Origin: Sipunculus nudus
Lineage: Eukaryota; Annelida; Sipuncula; Golfingiida; Sipunculidae
Assembly: GCA_026874595.1 (NCBI GenBank)
Contig: CM049322.1
Coordinates: forward strand, 59,832,886-59,896,885
Direction: 5' to 3'
Length of the DNA stretch: 64,000 nucleotides
The notes below the pieces were generated by a model. The model saw nothing but the letters and a program-made list of their open reading frames with translations. It ran no database searches and had not been told where the DNA came from. Below are positions 1 to 8,689 of the stretch, piece by piece; position 1 is the first letter of the stretch, and every line of letters begins with the position of its first letter. Both the position numbers and the translations under genes were made by a program.

Positions 1-330
1 AGGTGAGAAAACAAGAAAAGGACAGAAGGTGGCGCCACCTGTCTTCCGCAGAAGACAAAGCTACCCAAGATCTTCGGTCAATTTGATTTTTGGACCAGTC
101 CATGCAAGATTTCTTGAGATATTTAAGAATATGTGTGATTTTCCCCCAATATGGATCTATTCAAGGTCAAGGTCACTCTCCTAGTAAAGGTCATGATTCC
201 ATTTTAAAGAGGCTTTGTTCTGTCACCCATATCTATGCACATGTCAAGTTTGGTAGAGATGCATAAGTATTTTTTAAGTCATTGCGTCCAAACGAAATCT
301 CTGCGGCGGCGGCGGCGCGACCGTGCTTAA
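1..330. repeat. Probable dispersed-repeat fragment, cut by window edge
   Basis: The stretch has the wording of mollusc interspersed repeats: a phrase with ggtcaaggtcac, a run ending in gtccaaacg, then a short GCG trinucleotide run at 301-317. I see no coding signal. It would lie in the intron after the last visible SLC6 exon. Family not identified. Confidence 0.35.
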
Positions 331-361
331 ACCATAGTATCCCGATTTTGTCTGGGGATAC

Positions 362-402
362 AATAATGCCGAGAGACACGGCAAACATCCCCCATCCAAT
401 AC
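362..402 (-). CDS. SLC6 transporter exon, start of TM3 (last exon in window)
   Basis: The minus strand has acceptor ttgatattacag followed by an exon that completes the Gly codon left open by the 1108-1239 exon, then reads GIGWGMFAVSLGII. This matches the SLC6 start of TM3, where G-[IV]-G-[WYF]-x-M is typical and YYN normally follows within a few residues. In-frame reading past 362 gives no YYN, so I end the exon at the GT of gtatcc (361-360). That gives 41 bp plus the borrowed base, 14 codons, phase 0. The donor is weak and the exon is short, so the end is less certain than the start. The next exon would be outside the window. Confidence 0.7.
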
Positions 403-571
403 CTGTAATATCAAGAACACAGGTTATGTTTCCTTTGAAGGCAATAACTGACTATATAAGTTATTTGCAAACGTTTAAGGCAGACCTTCCTAAAAGGCAT
501 TTCTCACTTTTGGAGACTGGAAGTGTTTCATTGAAGAAGGTAAGATTAGTTAGAGGTGCATATTTTTTTTA

Positions 572-900
572 AATGGACACCTTCCAATTATGGACACATC
601 TCTATTATGGACAGTTCATAATTATACACACCCTCCAGTATAGACACCTCTCTGTCATGGACACCAACCTTATAAAGATGTCTCTACTGTGGACACCTCT
701 AACTCACGGACATCTACGTTAAGGACAATACATTTGGACACCACAGTAGTATGTTAATCTCTGTATATTATGTAAACCTCTCTATTGTGGCCGTTTCTCT
801 ATTATGAGTATCTCCCCAGCATAACTAACCCTCTATTGTAGATACACCTTATAGGACCTCTCTTGACAGCTCTATTCTGGGCAAAACATGGGCCCCCTTT
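572..900. repeat. Degenerate minisatellite, TGGACACCTCTCTATTATGGACA type
   Basis: Diverged copies of a phrase like tggacacctctctattatggac recur every roughly 20-35 bp: near 573, 594, 611, 641, 658, 687, 717, 736 and, weaker, 779 and 838. It fills much of the 705-bp intron between the TM2 and TM3 exons. Old, decayed array. Confidence 0.6.
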
Positions 901-1107
901 ATTTACTGTTTCTACGTGCATCCCTCGCGACATTGAAAACACAAACTCACATGAAGACAAAGCTCTGCTTTGCTCCATGTAGGATTTTCTGTAAATTATC
1001 ATGACTTCTAAAAAATTTTATTATTTGTTTAATGTGTTTGTTCAGTGTATTGTGTTATTTATAGCTCATGGTGTTATTTATAGCTCATGGTGTAATATAT
1101 AGCTCAC

Positions 1108-1239
1108 CTTGGAATATAGGAACACACTTCCATATTGACACCACCCCGAGGCGGCCATATTGTCCGAAGGCCATTTCCAGGAAGACGAGAGGAAATCCGG
1201 CAAGAAACATCGTGATGAGGTAAGGTATAAGGAAGGCAC
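1108..1239 (-). CDS. SLC6 transporter exon, TM2
   Basis: The exon completes the third Gly of the NGGG signature and continues AFLIPYLITMFLAGFPLVFL, then E-M-A-F-G-Q-Y-G, ending before a perfect GTGAGC donor at 1107-1102. The pattern G-A-F-[LM]-I-P-Y ... G-x-P-L-x-F-[LM]-E-x-x-x-G-Q is diagnostic for SLC6 TM2 and the loop after it. Length is 132 bp; with the incoming base this is 44 codons plus one base, so the phase is 1 in and 1 out, and both neighbours match. The acceptor is ctttattacag at 1250-1240. That acceptor and the first ~31 bp of the exon have been duplicated many times just upstream. Only the AG next to 1239 gives the transporter frame: the acceptor 25 bp upstream shifts the frame, and the in-frame path three units upstream meets a TAA. 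Confidence 0.93.
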
Positions 1240-1718
1240 CTGTAATAAAGATGACATAGCACACCTGTTATAAAGATGACATAACACACTTGTTATAAAG
1301 ATGACATAACACACCTGTTATAAAGATGACATAACACACCTGTTATAAAGATGACATAATAAGATCGTGATGAGATAAGGTATAAGGAAGGCACCTGTAA
1401 TAAAGATGACATAACACACCTGTAATAAAGATGACATAACACACCTGTAATAAAGATGACATAACACACCTGTAATAAAGATGACATAACACACCTGTTA
1501 TAAAGATGACATAATAAGATCGTGATGAGGTAAGGTATAAGGAAGGCACCTGTAATAAAGATGACATAACACACCTGTTATAAAGATGACATAACACACC
1601 TGTTATAAAGATTACATAATAAGATTGTAATCAGGTAAGGTATAAAAGGAAGGTACCTGAATAAAGATGACATAACACACCTGTAATAAAGATGACATAA
1701 CACACCTGTAATAAAGAA
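1240..1718 (-). repeat. Minisatellite made of duplicated 3' splice sites and exon starts
   Basis: A 25-bp unit, plus-strand cacacctgttataaagatga plus cataa, is repeated about 16 times including the genuine acceptor. On the minus strand each unit reads tcatctttat-[ta]-acag|gtg, a copy of the acceptor of the TM2 exon. Three longer units, with exon-start boundaries near 1394, 1549 and 1654, also carry the first ~31 bp of that exon (coding GAFLIPYLI). Spacing of the exon copies is 155, 155 and 105 bp, the last shorter by exactly two 25-bp units. The copy at 1654 is the most diverged (acceptor ttattcag). The array lies entirely within the intron between the TM1 and TM2 exons. Confidence 0.92.
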
Positions 1719-3028
1719 AACACAACACATATTAATTTTTAACTGTTCAAGTGGTTAAAACAATTATATACACTCATATAAAACAGATTTAGTTTACAAA
1801 CTCTCGGTTAAAAATAGTCACATCTGGAAGTCTTTATGTACCTTTTGTATCAAGTGTGCTTGGATCTAAAATGTAAATATCTGGTGTGAAAGTTTTCCAC
1901 TTAAATTTGATGGTTGCTACTTTTTCATGACAAAACACAACGTCATATAAATCTCTTTTTACAATGGTCAATAAATAACTTTGAAATGTGGTTATCATAG
2001 TAATTTCTGCAAAATGAACCTGCCTCTCCTATAAAAAGAATTTGTAACAAAATGAGAAAAAACGGGAGAAAAAACAGAATTCTGAATTGTCCCAGAAAAA
2101 TGAGAATCAAGAGACAGTATGATATGATTCCTGTTCTTCCCGGGAAATATTTAGAATTCCCAATTTTTTTCGGGAAGAATAGAAATTCTGATTCTTCCCA
2201 GATTCTCATTCGTTCCTCGACATATATTCTTTGAGTAATCAGAGTGAAGAAAAGGTTACTTTTTTATCCACATCAAAGAGCTCATGTCATGTTATTGCAC
2301 ATGTTCTTGATAACTTTACAAACACCAGCAGTCACTGATAGATACAGCCTTGACCAGCTAATAGTCATCTACTTGTTATCCTAATGACAGGAGGAACCCC
2401 TCGATTCTCCACTAACCTATAAATGAACTACCCTCATAATTACCTAATTACAGGGATTACAAGTTCTAATTACACGTATTAAGGTAATAACAGGTGGCCT
2501 GGAAGTGCATGAAGCGGAACCCAATAATAGCATGAGATCACAGGATATTAAGTAGAGACAGCCACCATTTGTCTTACTTGAAACTGACAACAGGTTTACT
2601 TTATATATGTAGGTATTTCCAAAAATGTGGATGTTAATTTATACACAAACTATACATACACTATGTTTTTTTTATTAAAAAAGAATATAGATCAGTGTCG
2701 TAATTTTATCATTACATTAAAGTCTACATGACCATATGAAAAGACAAAACCACATAAACCTGGCTAGATCAAGACCCAACCCTAGATCTCTCATTAAATT
2801 TAATCGACCTGTGTAACTTCAGAGTTTGGCCATGGCCAACTTTTCAACAAATTAGAAAAACAATAAAAAAACAATGGTAAAATCACCTTCGTCTTCATTC
2901 TTCGTTGTTAGGTGTCACGTGATAAGGCACATGACAGACTGTCACATTACCTAGCTACACAGGCCAGAGTGACGTGTAATATGAATTGTATGATACAATT
3001 ATGTCTAGAGTAATTAGAGATGCCATAC
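1719..3028 (-). other. Remainder of SLC6 intron (TM1 to TM2 exons)
   Basis: AT-rich intron sequence. I see no exon, no clear tandem array and no recognisable mobile element. Short open frames on both strands at 1943-2234 look like chance. Confidence 0.6.
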
Positions 3029-3218
3029 CTCCTCCGTTTCTGTAGCACTGGTACGGGAACCGCCAGACATTGCCGAGGCCCACAGCGAAGCTGAGCGCTG
3101 ACATGAGGAAGTCCAGCTTCCCGGTCCACGAATCTCTGTCCTCTCCTCCCGCATCCTCTTTATCTTTCTTATTGTCCTTCTCTACATCCCTCTCGGCTTC
3201 AAGCCTCTTCTCGTCATC
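3029..3218 (-). CDS. SLC6 transporter exon, acidic N-tail and TM1
   Basis: After an acceptor with a good pyrimidine tract (tttgttatcttccag), 190 bp read as a highly charged tail rich in D, E and K, then [10 protein letters not shown] and [20 protein letters not shown], ending NGG plus one base at donor gtatgg (3028-3023). GLGNVWRFP followed by NGGG is the SLC6 TM1 signature. The unwound TM1 segment carrying the Na+ and substrate contacts is present: A-V before GLGN, and the Na1-site Asn in GN. The residue equivalent to the monoamine-transporter Asp is Gly. 63 codons plus one base gives phase 0 in and phase 1 out. Phase 0 entry means any upstream exon ending on a whole codon could join. There is no ATG suitable as a start in the exon itself, so at least one upstream coding exon is needed. 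Confidence 0.95.
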
Positions 3219-3258
3219 CTGGAAGATAACAAAGATAACATCATTTCATTCTGCTTTA

Positions 3259-3474
3259 TCAACATCACGACCAATACTTTAATTTTTTTTTTCTTAAAGA
3301 AAACCCAACCAAACATTCCTTAGTATATATATTTTGCTACCATCAACACCACGATCAATACATTAATTCTTAAAGAAAACCAAAACCAAGATTGTTCAAT
3401 AAGCGGATAAATTTTACCACCATCAACATCATGATCGATACATTTATTCTTAAAGAAAATCCAAACCGCCATAA
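3259..3474. repeat. Tandem repeat, ~80 bp x 3
   Basis: Three diverged copies of a segment beginning tcaacatcacgatcaatac and ending cttaaagaaaa start near 3259, 3343 and 3423 (spacing 84 and 80 bp). It lies just upstream (gene sense) of the TM1 exon. Confidence 0.7.
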
Positions 3475-3862
3475 CTGAAGCTGCGTTTACTTGGCGCGCA
3501 GTATGCGGTAAGCGATGTGCGGTATGCGGTAAGCGATGTGCGGTATGCGGAAGCGATGTGCGGTATGCGGAAGCGGTGTGCGAAAAAGATTTGGTTCTCT
3601 CATGAGACACGAGACACGTGGTATTTGAAATGGGATTGGATCCACTTCCCGCGGGGTATAGCGCCCATGGGCTCTGGTTTCTATATGTTTGCGGATAAGT
3701 TGACGGATGCAGCGCGATCTAGCGGCTTTTGACATCATCGGACCATTGTCGCAGTGTTTTCCCGCCCGCCGAGTAAATGCCCCACGCGAATTTATACCGC
3801 ATTTCTCATACCGCCTTCTGCTTATTCATTTCGCATACCGCGTCCGGTAAAAGCAGCTTCAG
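3475..3862. mobile_element. Short inverted-repeat (MITE-like) DNA element
   Basis: The ends are CTGAAGCTGCGTTTAC (3475-3490) and the inverted form of CTGAAGCTGCTTTTAC (3847-3862), matching at 15 of 16 positions. Inside the left end are four tandem copies of a ~21-bp unit containing gtatgcgg and aagcgatgtgcg (3499-3582). The right end has the same ccgcata motif inverted. The middle is open on the minus strand (3487-3738), but I see no transposase motif. No clear target-site duplication. Probably non-autonomous. Confidence 0.6.
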
Positions 3863-3899
3863 CTGACTAAACTGCACCTCCATCAAAATATGCATCATT

Positions 3900-4565
3900 T
3901 TTACTAAAGGTCAACATCATATTCTGCATATTTAACATCAAAATGACAGGCTTCATTCATACAGGTACATCATCATCAATATCTTAATCTTTATCAATGA
4001 TGCAATAGCAGCACCATTATCTTCATCATCATCTTCACCAATATTATTATTATTATCATCATCATCAACATCATCATCACAAATAACACCATCATCATAT
4101 GCACCAATAACATCTTCATCATCTACACCAATAATAACATCAGCATCATAAACACAAATAATAATATGATCATCATCACCAGCATCATCATCATCTGCAC
4201 TAGTAACAACTCCATCATCATCACCACCATCATCATCTGCACTCATAACAACTCCATCATCATCACCACCGTCATCTGCACCAATAATATCATCATCATC
4301 ATCATTTGCACCATTAATAACATCATCATTATCATCAACATCATCATCATCTAAACTCATCAACAGGCACACCAGCATCATCTTCAGCCATAGCATCTTG
4401 ATCATCAGCACAATCAATATCATCATCACTAACATCGCCATCACAAACATCATCATCATCCTCACTATTATCACTGCCTTCACTGGTTAACTACCACATA
4501 AACATCCTCTATCATGAGCATCAGCTGTACGCCTATATCATCATCATCATCATCATCATCATCAG
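3900..4565. repeat. Degenerate CAT/ATC trinucleotide tract
   Basis: Long imperfect run of catcat and atcatc, ending in a purer run at 4540-4563. The Asp- and Met-rich open frame on the minus strand (3953-4483) is the translation of this low-complexity tract. Confidence 0.9.
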
Positions 4566-5361
4566 TCTCTGTATTTACAAATTCTGAATCATCGTCGCCT
4601 GTACTAATGACCATATAAAACCGTTACATATGTTTGACACAATATCAGTTTCATCAGGACTGTTATGACAGATATCATATTTTATGATAATCAGCATCAA
4701 ACTCCCCGACTTCCCAGATCTTTACCATTAACTATAAATGAAACCATGATATAACATGACTCCATTAACAGAGTGACCTGAACTCAATATAAGCTTTTCT
4801 TAATGGATCATAAAGTCATGTTCATAAATTCATGAAACATCTACGAATACCAAATAATCGTGTGGACATTTAACGTAAGAACCTAAAATAAGCAGTTTAT
4901 ATATTGAGCATATATAAAGGCACCTGTTTATACTGATTTTTAACAAGATGTCATAATTAGATATTTGATAAAAGTGACCATCTTTTTTTTATTTTAGCTG
5001 CATCTTAAATTAGAGAAACTACTGAAGATACATCGGTCTTTAATGATGGACATGGAGTCTTGTCCTCCTGTGACATCTGTCGGTGATTTCTGGAACTATC
5101 GAAAGTAAACAATTGCCAACTATAAAATAAAATAAATCATAGCTGATACCTCTTGCCATATGCGAAGCAGCTGTAATTCAAAGGAGTTTACTTAAAAACT
5201 GCAAACATTTGCCGCTGGAGGTGAATTATGTTTGCAGATTTTTCCCGATGTCTCAATATTGATATTTGTATCAGATATTGAGAAACGTTTCCCTTGTGCG
5301 TCCACAATATCTGATTCTTTCTTAAATTTAATAAATATTAATCATATAAATCACACAATAC
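4566..5361. other. No feature seen
   Basis: AT-rich sequence with no exon, array or element I can support. If the proximal first exon is right, this is the 5' part of SLC6 intron 1. Confidence 0.5.
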
Positions 5362-5421
5362 CTGTAACGCTGGTGCTACCATCGTGACTTCAAACCGGCC
5401 CATCTGTTTTGAGACTGGCAT
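5362..5421 (-). CDS. Candidate proximal first coding exon of the SLC6 gene
   Basis: The minus strand reads MPVSKQMGRFEVTMVAPALQ and then a CAG|GTATTG donor. Phase is 0, as the TM1 exon requires. Three in-frame ATGs are present; the third (5382-5380) has the best context, with A at -3 and G at +4. The frame stays open upstream to a TAG about 30 bases before the first ATG. The sequence on the 5' side is more GC- and CpG-rich than its surroundings and has TTATAA and a GC-rich box. Using this start gives a 2.1-kb first intron, in scale with the next two (1.8 and 0.7 kb). No homology supports the peptide, because SLC6 N-tails are not conserved, and short ATG-to-GT stretches do occur by chance. Confidence 0.42.
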
Positions 5422-5463
5422 ACAGGGAAATATGGCTAAAATGTGCTCCTGCTAGGAGAGTAG

Positions 5464-5496
5464 TTATAAGTGGGTCGGCCGAAGCCACGCCCCCAT
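5464..5496 (-). promoter_or_regulatory. Candidate promoter of the proximal first exon
   Basis: Reading the minus strand towards 5421 there is a GC-rich box (gggggcgtggc, 5485-5495), then TTATAA at 5469-5464, about 45 bp before the first ATG. The TATA match is non-canonical. Supporting context is the locally raised GC and CpG content to about 5830. Confidence 0.25.
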
Positions 5497-5561
5497 CATA
5501 ACACATGTTGCGTTCACGACCACTTCACGTGTCTTTTAATAGCCCGCCTCGCTGGCTGACG

Positions 5562-6070
5562 CAATATTACAACAGCTAGCTTAAACAGTCTCCCCATTGA
5601 CAGAGCAACTGTTTCGATCCCGGGAAGTTAAAAAAAGCCACTCGTCCATCCGGTTACGGATACTTCACAAACAAAATGCCTCATAGCAGACGACGGGTAC
5701 CATAAACTCGGAATTAACTGTGGGTCTTATTTATAAGGCCGTTGCGCGACCGTGAAAAGTCACCGCACGAGCCAATAAGGGATGAACTGACCGCCTTCAC
5801 CGACCACAGGGAGAGGATGATATCATACCAGGGTAGGGGGCACATAATTAGGTGATCACCTGTAAAAATAGATGATCCCCATCAACAATGACATGTACTG
5901 TTTTACTGTTTTGGGTTTTCCCTGGAAAACTGACGCTTAATTTGGCAAACATTTTATTAAAGCGTACGTCGAATTTCAGTGAAAGCTGACGAAAGGGGAG
6001 GCAAACTAAAATTAGACCCGGTATGAACTGCCGGAAAATACTGCTGGGTACGTTAACCTTTAAATGTATC

Positions 6071-6120
<50 letters not shown>

Positions 6121-6817
6121 GATCGAATCAATCGAATTTTATCTATAGGACTTTTGAGTTTAATTATCGATACCTGAAAAGTTTTACATGCATTTACAAT
6201 TGTCAAGAAGCATGACAGGTCAGCTAAGATTTGTTCACAGAAAATTGTTGAATGCTGCATGTTGGTCTGTAAGCTGAACACTGTTTTGTACGCCTTTGTG
6301 TGCGTCAACTTGAAATATTTCAAACTGATTAGTAATAATCATACAGTTTACCAAACTTAGATTAGTATCTATAATCAGGTAATTTAATTGCTCGGGATAA
6401 CAGGTATTTCTCTATAAAACATATATTTTAAAGTTCTTTAACTGCAGAACCGTACAGAGACGTGCACATATCCGTGATTGTTAATTGTTTAGAGTATTTT
6501 CATTTTAGTTGCTGACTGGTAAAAAGCACACCTAACAAAATATATCTTACGGAACTTTGCTGGGAGTGGTAGGTATATAAATTTAAACAATATACTCAAA
6601 TTATGGCTTTAATGAAAAAAAAAAGGAACTCACAGAGACAAAAATGTAGGCCTATGAACGTATACATGATGATTTTACGAAAGTTTTATTCAGCCTTTAG
6701 AGTACGATAAAAAATATCTACAACTTTGTGGGAACCTTCCTGTACTCGGCATGGTTTTATATATAAATATGCACTGAACCAATAAAAGACGGACAGGGTT
6801 GACTGATAATGATTTTG
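5562..6817. other. No gene seen; contains a (CT)n microsatellite
   Basis: Non-coding sequence with a pure CT run at 6075-6118. The open frame 6060-6323 (minus) is driven by that run. Confidence 0.5.
6075..6118. repeat. (CT)n microsatellite
   Basis: About 22 uninterrupted CT units. Confidence 0.97.
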
Positions 6818-6847
6818 TTACGTCACGGGGCCATGTCTCTATAAAAG
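6818..6847 (+). promoter_or_regulatory. Promoter-like CRE plus TATA arrangement
   Basis: TTACGTCA (cAMP-response-element-like, 6818-6825) lies 14 bp upstream of a canonical TATAAAAG (6840-6847). An initiator-like TCATTT occurs about 40 bp downstream of the TATA box. A frame opens at the ATG near 6878 for 39 codons with a GT-containing end (ctg|gtaaaa), but it resembles nothing known. The TATA box is the best plus-strand match I noticed; the target gene is unknown. Confidence 0.25.
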
Positions 6848-7160
6848 TAGTCCGACTGGTAGTTACGCGTGCCTGATGTTCATTTCAGTGAAACCTGCAC
6901 GTGTCATATGTACAGACGAATGTTGTTCTAAAAATAGCCCTGTTGGCAGCAGATACAATTACAGGACGGTCATAAACAGGACATTCAGCTGGTAAAAATC
7001 TATCGATCTGAGTTTTCTTGCGCTTTCCAAGAACCCCAATTTTAATTTCACATCTTATTCTTCATTTATATAAGATAAATAATTCATATAAATGTGTTCA
7101 GGTCTGTGCATACTCCTCAACCTCGCCCCCACACCGCCCCATCCGTATTTTTAATACTGG

Positions 7161-7236
7161 ATCACGTGTTATTAGACCCAGTTGTGGCTCTGTTGTAAAC
7201 ACAGATTACAACAGAGCCACTCCGGGTCTAACGTGA
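7161..7236. repeat. 76-bp hairpin (near-perfect inverted repeat)
   Basis: The left arm runs from atcacgtgttattagacc to gtggctctgttgtaa and the right arm is its inverse. The loop is about 7 bp (acacaga). Inner arms of 15 bp (GTGGCTCTGTTGTAA) match perfectly; the outer arms share TAGACCC and ATCACGT with a short insertion. Confidence 0.85.
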
Positions 7237-7287
7237 TATATATTACAAAGCAAAACGATAAAGTGATTAGCCATTGTGTAAATATAT

Positions 7288-7370
7288 ATCCGGGATTCGA
7301 ACGAACCCAAGTCGGTGGCGCACGTGTCCGGTGTTCCAACCGCTTCGCTAGAAAAGCAGGCTTCACTAAC
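7288..7370 (-). mobile_element. tRNA-like SINE head
   Basis: On the minus strand there is an A-box-like tagcgaagcggttgg (7350-7336) and a B-box-like GGTTCG plus TTCGAATCC (7306-7294), separated as in a tRNA gene, with a small insertion in the B box. No intact cloverleaf is seen, so this is a tRNA-derived SINE remnant rather than a tRNA gene. A (TA)n tract adjoins it. Confidence 0.45.
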
Positions 7371-7407
7371 AAGACTATTAAGTCCGCTATTATGTCACCC
7401 CGTAACA

Positions 7408-7463
<56 letters not shown>

Positions 7464-7563
7464 TCATTTCTATATTAAAGTTATTTAGAACGTGAAGTTA
7501 TTTTGAACGCGTATGTGAAATTGCATGTGAGAGAGAGAGAGAGAGAGACAGAGAGAGAGAGAG
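7408..7563. repeat. (TA)n and (GA)n microsatellites
   Basis: TA repeats at 7408-7460 and GA repeats at 7529-7563 (one CA interruption). Confidence 0.95.
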
Positions 7564-7569
7564 CGAAAA

Positions 7570-8495
7570 AAAATACCAGATTCGTTTATCAAGACGTTAT
7601 CAGAGTATTATAATTTTATGTACACATATATATATGACACACAACAGCACAGTCACGTTACTTTAACATGTACACACCTAATAGACCGCGCCTCACGCCT
7701 CGCTGCGTCTGTCGTAATGACACCCACCTTTGTATGTCGCTAAGAACATTATATGTATACCATGTAGATATAGACCAGTCCCAGCCACATTACACATCAC
7801 GTGTAAGCACTGTGTACACTGAGCTGTTGACGTCGTGACCGTGAACTCCAGTGATTCTATGAGGCTAGGTCCGCATGTAATATAATGATTTGTGAGATTG
7901 GTGTAAATTATATAGTTACCTGGCATGCGGCAGGTCTGTTGCCCTGGGCTTGGGAACATATTATTATATACAAGCTAGGGTTGTTCGATTATTTTATCAA
8001 TGATTAACGATGGCTCTGACAAGAACCAAGAGGATAACCAATGACTATGACCAAAAAAAATCAATTTTCAAAAATATTACAGAACATTGAACGAGATCAT
8101 TATTTTTCTCAAATGGCTATCAGACGGAATACATTGTGACAAAGATTTGTTATATGTCCAGAGATATTTAAATTACATCCATTATAGGGTGTGCATATGT
8201 TGTCAATGCTGTCGCTAGGTTCGTTCTATAACCGAATTTAAACATAAAATTGCAGGCTCTCTATTCGTAAATAATATTTGATATTTTGTCAATAACATCG
8301 TATCGATATCGATTTTAACATCTCCCAGTGATAGTCATCCATGAGGTATGTGATGGTATAAGTTATAACCGGTGAGATTAATATGTAGTGTACGAGATTT
8401 CCTTATCAGATATCAATTATAATTTTGTTTTGTTATAAATTCATATGGCTTTGTTTGATATATCTATATTATCAGTATACCTCTGCAAAGCGATC
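7570..8495. other. No feature seen
   Basis: AT-rich sequence without supportable exon or repeat. A short phrase, atggctctgacaagaa (near 8008), recurs at 47518 and may mark an old dispersed repeat. Confidence 0.45.
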
Positions 8496-8496
8496 A

Positions 8497-8682
8497 GAAG
8501 CGGATCTCGGGGGGGGGGGGGGGTTCTATGAAGTCCGCCAGAACCCTTTCCAAGGGTTTCAACCAATTTTTGCGGCCTGGACTCCCTTTTCTGGACATGG
8601 GAACCTTTTTAGGCTTTGTCATTTCTCCCCCCCCCCCCCCCCCCCCCCGGCTTCTTTTCCTAAATCCTGGATCCGCCCTTGG
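8497..8682. mobile_element. G/C-run MITE with GCGGATC ends
   Basis: The left end has GCGGATC followed by a run of about 16 G; the right end has a run of about 20 C followed by GATCCGC (8670-8676). The ends are mutually inverted. The same end motif (gcggatccag) appears at 41064 and 48227, so this is a dispersed family in the window. Confidence 0.6.
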
Positions 8683-8689
8683 TGATGTT

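Noticed and set aside
1293-1597. Minus-strand frames with repeated C-Y-V-I-F-I-T as a repeat protein
   Set aside because: They are readings through the duplicated splice-site array, mostly in frames other than the transporter's.
1943-2234. Overlapping frames on both strands suggesting a coding inverted repeat
   Set aside because: Only a ~10-bp shared inverted phrase (aatgagaatc); the rest does not pair.
3953-4483. 176-codon Asp-rich frame (minus)
   Set aside because: Direct translation of a degenerate CAT tract, with no start context or domain.
7288-7370. Functional tRNA gene
   Set aside because: B box has an insertion and no cloverleaf or acceptor stem can be drawn; same reasoning for 34745-34880 and 48430-48560.
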